Shown piece by piece: positions 8,722 through 17,329 of a stretch of 64,000 bases of DNA. Made by a program: the position numbers and the translations under genes. Each line of letters opens with the position of its first letter. Within the stretch, counting starts at the first letter, position 1. The stretch is from Amycolatopsis sp. NBC_00345 (lineage in GTDB: Bacteria; Actinomycetota; Actinomycetes; Mycobacteriales; Pseudonocardiaceae), in contig NZ_CP107995.1 in assembly GCF_036116635.1 (NCBI RefSeq), positions 6,076,001 through 6,140,000 on the forward strand. The letters run 5' to 3'. Under the pieces are notes generated by a model. The model made no database searches and was not told where the DNA came from. It worked only from the letters and a program-made list of their open reading frames with translations.

Positions 8722-8897
8722 GACGGCTCCTCTCGGGTGCTTTCCCTGCAGGCTACTGCGAGATCCGGACCGCGACGCCCGGCAGCGCGCCCGGATCCCA
8801 GCCCAGAACCACCCGATCCGGGGTCCACGCCCGGCCGGTGGCACGCGTCCGGCGTCGATATCCTCTCCGGCACCTACGAGCACGGAGGAGCCGACGG

Positions 8898-9992
8898 GTG
8901 ACGGAGTGGGGCGGGCCGACGGTGTTGGCCCTGTTCGCTGGGTTCGGGCTCGCGTTTGTGCTCGTTGTGCCGTACGTCGCGGTCAGCTACCGGCGGCGCG
9001 GCGAGTTCGGGGTGGGCCGGGCGATCGTGGGCCTCGCCTTCCTCGTGTACTGCTTCGCGCTCGTCACGTACACGCTGGTGCCGCTCCCGGTCGTCGACGC
9101 GGCGTACTGCGCGGCGCACGCCTCGCTCCGGCACCCGGTGTGGAACCCCGTCCAGTTCTTGAGCGACATGCGGCAGTTCAACACCGGGCTGCTGGACAAT
9201 CCGGCGCTGCGGCAGGTGCTCTTCAACGTCGCGCTGTTCGTCCCGTGGGGTGTGTTCGCCCGGCGGTTCCTGGGGTGGCGCGCGGCGGCCGCGATCGGCA
9301 GCGGATTCCTGGTTTCGCTGACGATCGAGCTCACGCAGCTGACCGGCGTCTGGTTCCTGCTGCAGTGCCCGTACCGGTTGTTCGACACCGGCGACCTGGC
9401 GGCGAACACCCTCGGCGCGGCGGTGGGCGTGCTGCTCGCCCCGATGCTGTGGCGCACCCCGCGCGGGCAGCCGGCCCCGGACGAGCCCCGCCCGGTCCGC
9501 ACCGGGCGGCGGCTGCTGGGCATGGTGCTCGACCTGGTGGGCGTCACGGTGCTCGGCGCCGCGCTGGTCGTCTGCGTGCGCGCGGTGGAGTACCTCAACG
9601 ATCCCGCGCAGCTCACCGGTCAGGGCCACCCGCTGCTCGACGCCGCGCTCGGCACGTGGCTGCCCGCCGTGGTGCTGCTGCTCGTGGTGCCGCTGGCCGG
9701 CAACGGCGCCACCGTCGGCCAGCGCGCGGTGCTGCTGACCATGGTCAACGCGCGCGGGGAGAAGCCGTCCGCCGTCGCGTCCGTGGTGCGCTTCCTGGTG
9801 GGCTCCGGCGGTTACTTCGTGCTGGCCGGCCTCGCGACGGCGACCGGCCAGCCGTCCACGCTCACCACGTGGTGGCTCGTGCTGAACGTGCTCTTCGTCT
9901 TTTTCACCCGCGGCCACCGCGGGCTGACCGGCCTGATCACCGGCCTGTCGGTGACCGACGCCCGGCCGACCCGGGTCACCGTGAGTGTCTGA
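8898..9992 (+). CDS. VanZ-like / RDD membrane protein
   Basis: 364 residues from GTG at 8898 after a GGAGG at nine bases. The N-terminal half is a VanZ-like domain with about five helices and the typical pattern LFNVALFVPWGVFARRFLGW... IELTQL... LFDTGDLAANTLGAAVG. VanZ proteins give low-level teicoplanin resistance in some bacteria, by an unknown mechanism. The C-terminal third (about 215-355) is an RDD-type domain (LGMVLDLVGVTVLGAAL... TVGQRAVLLTMVNARG). The fusion is common in actinomycetes and its substrate is unknown. A short palindrome follows the stop. Confidence 0.85.
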   Translation: MTEWGGPTVLALFAGFGLAFVLVVPYVAVSYRRRGEFGVGRAIVGLAFLVYCFALVTYTLVPLPVVDAAYCAAHASLRHPVWNPVQFLSDMRQFNTGLLDNPALRQVLFNVALFVPWGVFARRFLGWRAAAAIGSGFLVSLTIELTQLTGVWFLLQCPYRLFDTGDLAANTLGAAVGVLLAPMLWRTPRGQPAPDEPRPVRTGRRLLGMVLDLVGVTVLGAALVVCVRAVEYLNDPAQLTGQGHPLLDAALGTWLPAVVLLLVVPLAGNGATVGQRAVLLTMVNARGEKPSAVASVVRFLVGSGGYFVLAGLATATGQPSTLTTWWLVLNVLFVFFTRGHRGLTGLITGLSVTDARPTRVTVSV

Positions 9993-9997
9993 CTTCC

Positions 9998-10010
9998 GTC
10001 CTTAATGGAC
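9998..10010. terminator. Short gene-end palindrome GTCC-N5-GGAC
   Basis: GTCCTTAATGGAC sits six bases after the VanZ-like stop and eight bases from the stop of the convergent discoidin-domain gene. The same 4+5+4 design recurs after other stops in this window (25118, 61511; an imperfect copy at 3209). The stem is too short to terminate alone. It may be a protein site or a remnant. Confidence 0.4.
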
Positions 10011-10017
10011 AACGTGG

Positions 10018-10878
10018 TCAGCTCGAATACGCGGCCAGCTCGACGATCCGCGAGTACCCGTGATCGTTCGAGTCCAGGGCCACGATCTGGACCCCGTCAG
10101 CGGTCACCGGCGAGAACGTGGACGTCACCCGGCCCGCGACGTTGCCGCGCACGGACGCGACCGTCACCCACGCGCCGCCGACGTGAGCCTGCACATCGAA
10201 GTCACGGAGACCGTTCTTCGCCGCCGGGTACTTGGCCGAGTCGAGCGTGTCCAGGACAACGCGGCCGATCGACGTGGCCGCAGGCAGCGTGACGCTGTAG
10301 TTGTCCGGGAAAACGGACTTGGTGCCGTCGTTCCAGCCGGTCGAGGTGGACCAGTGGTCGCTGTTCGCGTCGCCGTCCACCGCGCCGCAGACGGCGAAGC
10401 TGCCGTTCGTGGACGACGCGGACGCCTGCTCGCCCAACAGCAGGTTGTCGCCAGTTCCCTTGAGCGGCAACGGAAGCACCTGCACGGGCACGGTGAGCCG
10501 CTGCCGCTCGACGTTCAGGTCGACGGCGTAGCTGCCAGGTTTCGCATCACGCGGAACGGTGACGCCGACCTTCACGGTCACCGGCTGGTCCGGCTCCGCG
10601 GCGGGCAGCCACGACGAGAAGACGCGCCGGTCGAGCGTGAGCGGCCGCGGCGCGGACAGCTCCATGTCCGCGTAGAGCGCGCCGCTGCCGGTGTTGGTCA
10701 TGCCGACAGTCAGCGCGCCGGGCAGGCACGGCAGCCCGACGACCTGGACCCGCTCCGGCGAGGCGGAAAGCTTGATCTGCGAAGGGGTTGTGGCCGGGGT
10801 GCTCTGCGCGGCGGTCGTCAGCGCCACGCAGAGCACCACGGCACCGGCGGCGGCCACGACGAAATGACGTCGTTGCAT
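10018..10878 (-). CDS. Secreted protein with F5/8 type C (discoidin) domain
   Basis: 286 residues. It begins MQRRHFVVAAAGAVVLCVAL with a signal peptide cleaved after about residue 25. The middle (SPERVQVVGLPCLPGALTVGMTNTG... VNVERQRLTVPVQVL-like) is a beta-sandwich of the NEW3/invasin kind. The C-terminal part from about 150 (ASASSTNGSFAVCGAVDGD... DHWSTSTGWNDG... SIGRVVLDTLD... YSRIVELAAYSS) is an F5/8 type C carbohydrate-binding module, as in CBM32. There is no catalytic domain. An AGGAGG lies just upstream, and the gene starts 19 bases after the phosphatase stop, so the two are one operon. It probably helps binding to a polymer or cell surface while PhoD acts. Confidence 0.8.
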   Translation of the reverse strand: MQRRHFVVAAAGAVVLCVALTTAAQSTPATTPSQIKLSASPERVQVVGLPCLPGALTVGMTNTGSGALYADMELSAPRPLTLDRRVFSSWLPAAEPDQPVTVKVGVTVPRDAKPGSYAVDLNVERQRLTVPVQVLPLPLKGTGDNLLLGEQASASSTNGSFAVCGAVDGDANSDHWSTSTGWNDGTKSVFPDNYSVTLPAATSIGRVVLDTLDSAKYPAAKNGLRDFDVQAHVGGAWVTVASVRGNVAGRVTSTFSPVTADGVQIVALDSNDHGYSRIVELAAYSS

Positions 10879-10897
10879 GGGAAGTCCTCCTGGGAAG

Positions 10898-12478
10898 TCA
10901 GCCGACGTGGATGGCGGGCACGCGGTCCTCGACGGTCAGCTTCGCCCGCGAGGTGACCTTGCCGTCCGGGATCGAGACCTTGTCGACCACGCGGTAGTCG
11001 GCGGTCCACTCGCGCGGGGTGACCTCGCAGCGGACGTAGCCGCGCTGGAAATTGCCGAACTTCACATGCGGGTTCTCGTTCAGGATGGTCCGGCCGCCCG
11101 GGTCGAGGTCCATGCCGTCCTGGCCGGAGGTGATCGACGTGCCGACGAACTCCGTCGCCACGACCGGCGAGGCCGGGTCCGCATAGTCCGGCCGCAGCTC
11201 CGAGGCGACGCTGCGGTGCAGATCGCCCGCGATGCTGACGAGGTTGCGCACCTTGCGTTCCTGCGCCCCGCCGAGCACCCGCTTGCGCGAGGCGACGTAA
11301 CCGTCCCAGGTGTCCATCGGGACCAGCACGGGCGGCCCGTCGGCGGTGTCGAGCTGCGCGATCGCGGTCTGGTGGGCGAGGACCTCCCAGCGCGCGGAGT
11401 GCTCGGCCATGCCGTCGAGCAGCCACTTCTCTTGCGCCGCACCGGTGATCGTCCGCTTCGGGTCGAGCGAGCCGGGATTGGGCGCCTTGACGCCGTCGCC
11501 CGCGGCCTGGTCGTCGCGGTACTGGCGGGTGTCGAGCACGTTGAACCGGATCAGGTCGCCGTACTGGAACCGCCGGTACATCTGCACGTCCGGGCCGTTC
11601 GGCAGCTGCGCGACGCGCACGGGCTGGTGCTCCCACCACGCGCGGAACGCGTTGGCGCGGCGGACCAGGAACTGCGCGACGGGGTCGTTGTTCTCCGAGA
11701 TGTCGCCGGCCCAGTTGTTCTCGACCTCATGATCGTCGATCGTGATGATCCACGGCGCGGCGGCGTGCGCGGCCTGCAGGTCCGGGTCGGTCTTGTAGAG
11801 GGCGTAACGGCCGCGGTAGTCGTCGAGTGTGGTGGTCTCGCGCGTGAACTCGACGGCCATGTCCTGCCGGCGCAGCCCGCCATCCGCGCCGACGCCGTAC
11901 TCGTAGATGTAGTCGCCGAGGTGGAAGACGACGTCGTGGTCCTGCTTCGCCATGTCGCGATAGGCGGTGTAGAAGCCCTCGTACCAGGCTTGGCAGGAGG
12001 CGTACGCGAGCGAGACGGCGGGCACAGCCTGCTGCGCCGTCGGCGAGGTGCGCGTGCGCCCGGTGGGGCTGGAGTGCCCGCCGACGCGGAAGCGGTAGTA
12101 GTAATGGCGCCACGGCCGCAGCCCTCGGACGTCCACATGCACGCTGTGCGAGGCCTCGCGCCGGGCGATCGCGTCGCCGGACCGCACCACGCGGCGGAAC
12201 CGCTCGTCCTCGGCCACCTCCCACCGCACGGAGACGGGCCGTTCCCCCATCCCGCCGAACGGCTCGAGCGGCCGCGGGGCCAGCCGCGTCCAGATCACCA
12301 CGGCGTCCGGCAGCGGATCCCCGGACGCCACCCCGAGCCGGAACGGGTACTCCCGCACCCGATCGGTGTCGACCGCGCCCGCCCCGGACGCGGCGATACC
12401 GGGCAACGCCCCGGCGAGCGCCAACGCGGCGGCCGCGCCGGTGACGGTGAGGAACTTGCGTCGGGTCGGGTTCTCCAC
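10898..12478 (-). CDS. phoD: Exported PhoD-type alkaline phosphatase/phosphodiesterase
   Basis: 526 residues from GTG at 12478, five bases after a GGAG; a further 16 codons are open upstream but lack a site. The N-terminus VENPTRRKFLTVTGAAAALAL is a twin-arginine (Tat) signal, as expected for a metalloenzyme folded before export. The PhoD N-terminal domain (YPFRLGVASGDPLPDAVVIWTRL) is followed by the catalytic core: ASCQAWYEGF, HLGDYIYEYG and IDDHEVENNWAGD. In Bacillus PhoD the equivalent Cys and Asp residues bind Fe3+ and Ca2+. It releases phosphate from mono- and diesters, such as teichoic acids, outside the cell. The discoidin-domain protein follows in the same operon. No clear PHO box was found. 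Confidence 0.92.
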   Translation of the reverse strand: MENPTRRKFLTVTGAAAALALAGALPGIAASGAGAVDTDRVREYPFRLGVASGDPLPDAVVIWTRLAPRPLEPFGGMGERPVSVRWEVAEDERFRRVVRSGDAIARREASHSVHVDVRGLRPWRHYYYRFRVGGHSSPTGRTRTSPTAQQAVPAVSLAYASCQAWYEGFYTAYRDMAKQDHDVVFHLGDYIYEYGVGADGGLRRQDMAVEFTRETTTLDDYRGRYALYKTDPDLQAAHAAAPWIITIDDHEVENNWAGDISENNDPVAQFLVRRANAFRAWWEHQPVRVAQLPNGPDVQMYRRFQYGDLIRFNVLDTRQYRDDQAAGDGVKAPNPGSLDPKRTITGAAQEKWLLDGMAEHSARWEVLAHQTAIAQLDTADGPPVLVPMDTWDGYVASRKRVLGGAQERKVRNLVSIAGDLHRSVASELRPDYADPASPVVATEFVGTSITSGQDGMDLDPGGRTILNENPHVKFGNFQRGYVRCEVTPREWTADYRVVDKVSIPDGKVTSRAKLTVEDRVPAIHVG

Positions 12479-13226
12479 ATCGCTCCGTTTCGAAGGCTGG
12501 GTGGCTCCGGATTTGCCGGGAGGCAAGGCAACCCAGGGTGGGCAGGGCGGTCAGCGGGCCGCCGGGCAGGCGACGGCGGTTGGCAGTGCACTGCTCGCGA
12601 GCAGTGCAGCCGCACGCAGGCAGCGGAGGAACACTCGCCGACACGCGAGCAGCGGTAAGCAGGCAGCGCAGAGCCGGCGGCGGGCAACAGCAGGCTGACC
12701 GACTGGCCAGCGCACGAGCGAGCAGCGGGCTGACTGGCAGTCAGCGCACGAGCAGGCGAGGTAGGCGGGCGAGCAGCGAATGGGTAGTCGAACGGGCAAC
12801 AGAGCACCGTGTGGAAAGCGCGGTGCGGTCGGGTTCCCGCCCGCGGCTTCCCCAGTCGCGGCGTGCGCGCCTTCGCGGGTGGGACAAGTTCTTGAAACGT
12901 ATCAACACGAGATGGTAGCCACGTCGCGCAGAGGTTACAAGACCCGGTGACAGTAGGTGAATCGTTTCATGACCGCCTTCTGATCACCGTGCGGCGACGA
13001 GATTAGCCGCCCGACATCGTCCCGCGGCCGGACAGCAGCGATCGCCCGGGTGAACTCGCGGCGACGAAGGAGAACCGGTCGCCGGGCAGCCCGGTTGAAA
13101 GCCCCGGTTGCAGGCGTCGGTTGAAGAGGCCCCGGTTGAAGGCCCGAAGAGCCGCTGAAGGGTCACCGAAGGGTGATGTCGTTTTTTCGCGAGGTTTTGC
13201 CGGTTCCCCCGGGCAGACTGGCCATC
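12479..13226. other. Long non-coding gap between phoD and ada-alkA
   Basis: About 750 bases without a convincing gene. Short open frames exist on both strands but have no start sites and mixed codon use. The left half contains GCAG/AGCGG-rich near-repeats (12540-12790) and one perfect palindrome listed separately. The right half should hold the divergent promoters. A stretch TTGAAACG...CACGAGATGG near 12890-12920 is less GC-rich, but I cannot fix a promoter. Confidence 0.6.
12587..12608. repeat. 22-bp perfect palindrome
   Basis: A perfect 22-bp palindrome centred on TCGCGA (arms TGCACTGCTCG / CGAGCAGTGCA) in the phoD-ada gap, about 110 bases upstream of the phoD start. It could be a dimer operator or a hairpin in the phoD leader. 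There is no second copy in the window. Confidence 0.6.
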
Positions 13227-14693
13227 GTGTACGAGGACACCGAACGCTGCGTCCGCGCGGTGCAGTCGAAGGACGAACGGTTCGACGGGTGGTTCTTCAC
13301 CGCCGTGGTGACCACCGGTATCTATTGCCGGCCGAGTTGCCCCGTCGTGCCGCCCAAGGTCGAGAACATGCGCTTCCACCCCAGTGCCGCGGCCGCGCAG
13401 GCGGCGGGGTTCCGGGCGTGCAAACGCTGCCGCCCCAACGCTTCGCCCGGATCGCCGCTGTGGAACGAGCGCGCGGACCTCGTGGCGCGGGCCGTGCGGC
13501 TGATCGCGGACGGCGTGGTCGACCGGGAGGGCGTCACCGGGCTCGCCGCGCGGCTCGGGTACAGCGTCCGACAGGTGGAGCGGCAGGTGTACGCCGAGCT
13601 GGGCGCCGGGCCTCTCGCGCTCGCGCGGGCCCAGCGCGCGGAGACTGCACGCCTGCTCGTGGAGACCACCAAGATGCCGATGGGCGACGTCGCGCACGCC
13701 GCCGGGTTCGCCAGCCTCCGCACGTTCAACGACACGGTGCGCGCGGTCTTCGCCTTGACGCCCAGCGAGCTGCGGTCGCGCGCGAAGGGCGCGGAGCAGG
13801 CGTCGCCGGGTGGGCTTTCGCTGCGGCTGCCGTTCCGCAAGCCGCTGTGCCCGGACAACCTCTTCGGCCACCTCGCGGCCACGGCCGTGCCCGGCGTCGA
13901 GGAGTGGCGCGACGGCGCGTACCGCCGCACGCTGCGCCTGCCCCACGGCCACGGCGTCGTCTCGCTGCGGCCGACGCCGGACCACATCGCGTGCCGGCTG
14001 AACCTCACCGACCTGCGCGACCTCGCGGCGGCGACCAGCCGCTGCCGGTGGCTGCTGGACCTCGACGCCGACCCGGTCGCCGTGGACGAGCAGCTGGCAG
14101 CCGACCCCGCGCTCGCGCCGCTCGTCGCGAAGGACCCCGGCCGCCGGGTGCCGCGCGCGACGGACCCGGACGAGTTCGCCGTCCGCGCGGTGCTGGGCCA
14201 GCAGGTGTCCACGGCCGCGGCGCGCACCCACGCCGCGCGGCTCGTGCTGGCCCACGGCACCGCGGTCGAGGACCGCGAAGGCGGCCTCACCCACCTGTTC
14301 CCGCTCCCGGAGGACCTGGCCGGCCTCGATCCCGAGACCCTCGCGATGCCGAAGTCACGCCGGTCCACGCTGCTCGGGCTGCTCGACGCGCTGACGTCCG
14401 GCGAAGTGGACCTGACCGTCGGCGGCGACTGGGACCGGGCGCGGGCCCAGCTGGGCGCGCTGCGCGGCTTCGGACCGTGGACGGTGGAGACCATCGCCAT
14501 GCGCGCGCTGGGTGACCCGGACGCGTTCGTGGCCACCGACCTGGGAATCAAGCTCGCCGCCGAAGCACTGGGACTACCCGCGAAGCCGGCCGGGCTGATC
14601 GAGCGCGCCGAGCGCTGGCGGCCCTGGCGCGCGTACGCCGTGCAGTACCTGTGGGCCACCGGCGACCACGCCGTCAACCGCATCCCCGCGTGA
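13227..14693 (+). CDS. alkA: Ada-AlkA fusion: methyl-phosphotriester sensor / 3-methyladenine DNA glycosylase
   Basis: 488 residues from GTG at 13227 (VYEDTERCVRAV), where homologues usually begin; an in-frame ATG at 13173 would add 18 residues, so the start is uncertain. Domain 1 is the Ada N-terminal zinc domain with Cys34, Cys38, Cys65 and Cys68 (YCRPSCP... ACKRCRP); the first cysteine takes the methyl group from DNA phosphotriesters. Next is an AraC-type DNA-binding domain (about 80-185). Domain 3 (about 195-488) is an AlkA glycosylase with helix-hairpin-helix LRGFGPWTVETIAMRAL and the catalytic Asp in ATDLGI. It excises alkylated bases and, once methylated, activates the adaptive response. 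The ogt gene follows 11 bases later. Confidence 0.92.
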   Translation: MYEDTERCVRAVQSKDERFDGWFFTAVVTTGIYCRPSCPVVPPKVENMRFHPSAAAAQAAGFRACKRCRPNASPGSPLWNERADLVARAVRLIADGVVDREGVTGLAARLGYSVRQVERQVYAELGAGPLALARAQRAETARLLVETTKMPMGDVAHAAGFASLRTFNDTVRAVFALTPSELRSRAKGAEQASPGGLSLRLPFRKPLCPDNLFGHLAATAVPGVEEWRDGAYRRTLRLPHGHGVVSLRPTPDHIACRLNLTDLRDLAAATSRCRWLLDLDADPVAVDEQLAADPALAPLVAKDPGRRVPRATDPDEFAVRAVLGQQVSTAAARTHAARLVLAHGTAVEDREGGLTHLFPLPEDLAGLDPETLAMPKSRRSTLLGLLDALTSGEVDLTVGGDWDRARAQLGALRGFGPWTVETIAMRALGDPDAFVATDLGIKLAAEALGLPAKPAGLIERAERWRPWRAYAVQYLWATGDHAVNRIPA

Positions 14694-14704
14694 AAGGAAC
14701 GACC

Positions 14705-15199
14705 ATGCCCACCACGGTGCACACGATGATGGAAAGCCCCGTGGGCGAGCTGACCCTCGTCGCCCGCGACGGGCTGCTCGCCGGCGTCTACATGACGCGG
14801 CAGCGGCACCTGCCGCCGCCGGAAACGTTCGGCGAGCGTGACGAGCGGCCGTTCGGCCCGGTGATCACGCAGCTCGAGGAGTACTTCGCGGGCTCGCGCA
14901 CCGAGTTCGACCTGCCGCTGGCGTTGCGCGGGACGCCGTTCCAGGAGACGGTCTGGCGCGCGCTGACCACCATCCCGTACGGCGAGACGACCAGCTACGG
15001 CGAGCTGGCGGAGCAGATCGGGCGGCCGACCGCGTCGCGGGCGGTCGGGCTGGCCAACGGCAAGAACCCGATCAGCATCATCGTGCCCTGCCACCGGGTG
15101 GTCGGCAGCAGCGGCAACCTCACCGGCTACGGCGGCGGGCTCGACCGCAAACGGCAGCTGCTGGACTTCGAGAACGGCCACGCCCCGGCACTCTTCTGA
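14705..15199 (+). CDS. ogt: Methylated-DNA--[protein]-cysteine S-methyltransferase
   Basis: 164 residues from ATG at 14705, after AAAGGAAC. It has the acceptor motif IIVPCHRVVG with Cys129, the helix-turn-helix TSYGELAEQIGRPTASRAVG and the GTPFQETVWRAL segment of the family. The enzyme moves the methyl group from O6-methylguanine to its own cysteine, in a suicide reaction. Eleven bases separate it from the Ada-AlkA gene, so they form an alkylation-repair operon. Together they rebuild the functions of E. coli Ada and AlkA with the modules rearranged. Confidence 0.95.
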   Translation: MPTTVHTMMESPVGELTLVARDGLLAGVYMTRQRHLPPPETFGERDERPFGPVITQLEEYFAGSRTEFDLPLALRGTPFQETVWRALTTIPYGETTSYGELAEQIGRPTASRAVGLANGKNPISIIVPCHRVVGSSGNLTGYGGGLDRKRQLLDFENGHAPALF

Positions 15200-15274
15200 G
15201 CGATCCGCGGCGGTTTCGCGGCGGGGTCCGGGCGGGTAACCAGCCCGCGAGAACCGCCGACGAAGGAGTGCCCT

Positions 15275-16645
15275 GTGGCCATCGAATCCGTGAACCCCGC
15301 GACCGGCGAGCGGCTGCTCTCGTTCGACGCCCTGACCGCCGGCGAGCTCGACGGGAAGCTGGCGCGCGCGGCGGAGGCGTTCGCGGCCTACCGGCACACC
15401 TCGTATGCCGAACGCGCCGGATGGCTCCGCCGCGCCGCCGACCTCCTCGACGACGAGGCCGGCGAGCTGGGCCGGACCGCGGCGCTCGAGATGGGCAAGA
15501 CGCTGGCGTCCGCCGTCGCCGAGGTGCACAAGAGCGCGAAGGGCTGCCGCTGGTACGCCGATCACGGCGAGGAGATGCTGGCGGACGAGCACTGGCCGAT
15601 CGACGGCGCACGGGTGCTCACCCGCTACGAGCCGCTGGGCCCGGTGCTCGCGGTGATGCCGTGGAACTTCCCGTACTGGCAGGTGTTCCGGTTCGCGGCG
15701 CCGGCGCTGATGGCCGGCAACGTCGGGCTGCTCAAACACGCGTCGAACGTGCCGCAGTGCGCGCTGAAGATCGAGGACGTGCTGCAGCGCGCGGGTTTCC
15801 CCGGCGGTGTGTTCCAGACGCTGCTCATCCCGTCCTCGGCCGTCGAGGGTGTCGTCGAGGACGACCGCGTGCGCGCGGTGACGCTGACCGGCAGCGAGCC
15901 GGCCGGGCGCCAGGTGGCCGCGACGGCGGGCGGGGCGATCAAGCCGAGCGTGCTGGAGCTGGGCGGGGCCGACGTGTTCATCGTGATGCCGTCGGCGGAC
16001 GTCGAGGACGCGGCGAAGCAGGCCGTGGCGTCGCGGATGCTGAACAACGGGCAGTCCTGCGTGAACGCGAAACGATTCGTGCTGCACGAATCCATCGCCG
16101 AGGAGTTCCTGCGGCACATGGTCGCGCGGATGGAGGGGTTGAAGATCGGCGACCCGATGGCCGAGGACACCGACCTCGGCCCGCTGTCTTCGGCCGGCGC
16201 GGTGGAGACGCTCGACCAGCAGGTGCGCGACACCGTGACCGCGGGCGCCCGCCTCCTCACCGGCGGCAAGCCGCTGGACGGCCCGGGCTGCTTCTACCCG
16301 CCGACGGTGCTCGCCGACATCCCGGACGGCTCCCCCGGCCACCACGAGGAGTTCTTCGGCCCGGTCGCCCTGGCCTGGCGCGTCGGCAGCGCCGACGAGG
16401 CGGTCCGCATCGCCAACGACTCCCCGTTCGGCCTCAGCGGCTCGGCCTGGACCACCGACGAGGCCGAGCAGGAGAAGTTCATCGCCGAGGTGGACACCGG
16501 CATGATGTACATCAACAAATTCACCGAGTCCACGCCCGAAGTCCCCTTCGGCGGCACCCGCAACTCGGGTTACGGCCGGGAGCTGGCCGCGTTCGGCCCG
16601 CGCTCGTTCGTGAACCCGAAAACCGTGTGGGTGCAAGGTAAGTAG
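15275..16645 (+). CDS. gabD: NADP-dependent succinate-semialdehyde dehydrogenase
   Basis: 456 residues from GTG at 15275, seven bases after GGAG. It is an aldehyde dehydrogenase with PWNFPYWQVFR (oxyanion Asn131), the general base Glu228 in LELGGAD and the nucleophile Cys262 in NNGQSCVNAKR. The compact length, the start MAIESVNPATGE and the W-x2-R-A-x2-L pattern fit the short SSADH class of actinobacteria (GabD1 type). It oxidises succinate semialdehyde to succinate, the last step of GABA and putrescine breakdown and a bypass of alpha-ketoglutarate dehydrogenase. It stands alone here; the amine genes at 43-48 kb could supply its substrate. Confidence 0.85.
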   Translation: MAIESVNPATGERLLSFDALTAGELDGKLARAAEAFAAYRHTSYAERAGWLRRAADLLDDEAGELGRTAALEMGKTLASAVAEVHKSAKGCRWYADHGEEMLADEHWPIDGARVLTRYEPLGPVLAVMPWNFPYWQVFRFAAPALMAGNVGLLKHASNVPQCALKIEDVLQRAGFPGGVFQTLLIPSSAVEGVVEDDRVRAVTLTGSEPAGRQVAATAGGAIKPSVLELGGADVFIVMPSADVEDAAKQAVASRMLNNGQSCVNAKRFVLHESIAEEFLRHMVARMEGLKIGDPMAEDTDLGPLSSAGAVETLDQQVRDTVTAGARLLTGGKPLDGPGCFYPPTVLADIPDGSPGHHEEFFGPVALAWRVGSADEAVRIANDSPFGLSGSAWTTDEAEQEKFIAEVDTGMMYINKFTESTPEVPFGGTRNSGYGRELAAFGPRSFVNPKTVWVQGK

Positions 16646-16879
16646 CCCACAGCCGCCGCTCCGCACCGGTCGGCGCCGTGCCGACGATGCGGGGTGGCGA
16701 CGCGACCGCCCGTCGGCCACTGTCCCCGAAGGACAGACGGCCTCGCCGCGGGCCCGGAACGGCCACAGCCGCAGGTGTTCGGGGACGTGCCTCCAAACCG
16801 GCGCGACCGTCGTGGTTATCCTCCTGACGACGGTGCGGTGGATCCGTCCGGTGGGATTTCCGAGGATGAGGACAGTGCT

Positions 16880-17266
16880 GTGGTCACAGGTAAAGTTGTT
16901 CATTTCGACGAGGGTCGCGGGTTCGGTTTCGTCTCGCCCGACGACGGCGGAGACGATGTCTTCCTGCACGTGAATGACATTCACTTCGACAAGCGGCTGC
17001 TCGCGCCGGGCGTGCAGCTGCAGTTCGACACCGAAGAGGGCGACCGGGGCCTGAAGGCCGCCCGGGTCAGCCTGCTCGAAACCGGGCAGAGCCGTCCGGT
17101 GCACCACGACGACGGTCTCTGCGACGTCCTCCCGGAACACGAGTTCCTGGAGGAGGTCACCGAGCAGCTGCTGGCCAAAGCGTCCTCTTTGACCGGTGAG
17201 CAGATCCTCGCCGTGCGGCGGTGCGTGACGGCGCTGGCGCGGTCCCACGGCTGGCTGGAGGAGTGA
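16880..17266 (+). CDS. cspB: Cold-shock domain protein with C-terminal extension (CspB-like)
   Basis: 128 residues from GTG at 16880, with GAGG about nine bases upstream; the frame is open further upstream but only with low-complexity sequence. Residues 1-66 are a cold-shock domain with RNP1 GRGFGFVSP and RNP2 DVFLHVND, binding single-stranded nucleic acid. Residues 70-128 (EHEFLEEVTEQLLAKAS... VRRCVTALARSHGWLEE) form the helical extension seen in the 135-residue CspB class of actinobacteria. A TATCCT -10-like box at 16817-16822 would give a 5' leader of about 50 bases, and such leaders often control cold-shock mRNAs. A terminator hairpin follows the stop. Confidence 0.88.
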   Translation: MVTGKVVHFDEGRGFGFVSPDDGGDDVFLHVNDIHFDKRLLAPGVQLQFDTEEGDRGLKAARVSLLETGQSRPVHHDDGLCDVLPEHEFLEEVTEQLLAKASSLTGEQILAVRRCVTALARSHGWLEE

Positions 17267-17270
17267 CCAC

Positions 17271-17295
17271 GGTCGCCGCCGGATCGGCGGCGACC
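17271..17295. terminator. Hairpin between convergent csp and PEP-mutase-family genes
   Basis: Perfect 10-bp arms GGTCGCCGCC / GGCGGCGACC with a five-base loop, starting five bases after the csp stop. There is no U-tract, as is usual for actinobacterial hairpin terminators. It can serve both converging genes. Confidence 0.7.
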
Positions 17296-17329
17296 ACCGG
17301 CTCGGTGTCCGGCGACGGCTGACCACGGC

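Noticed and set aside
13322..17326. Minus-strand open frame of 1,334 codons
   Set aside because: Antisense to ada-alkA, ogt, gabD and csp, all clear genes with active-site motifs; the frame is open only because of GC content, and its protein is Arg/Ser/Pro-rich and matches nothing.
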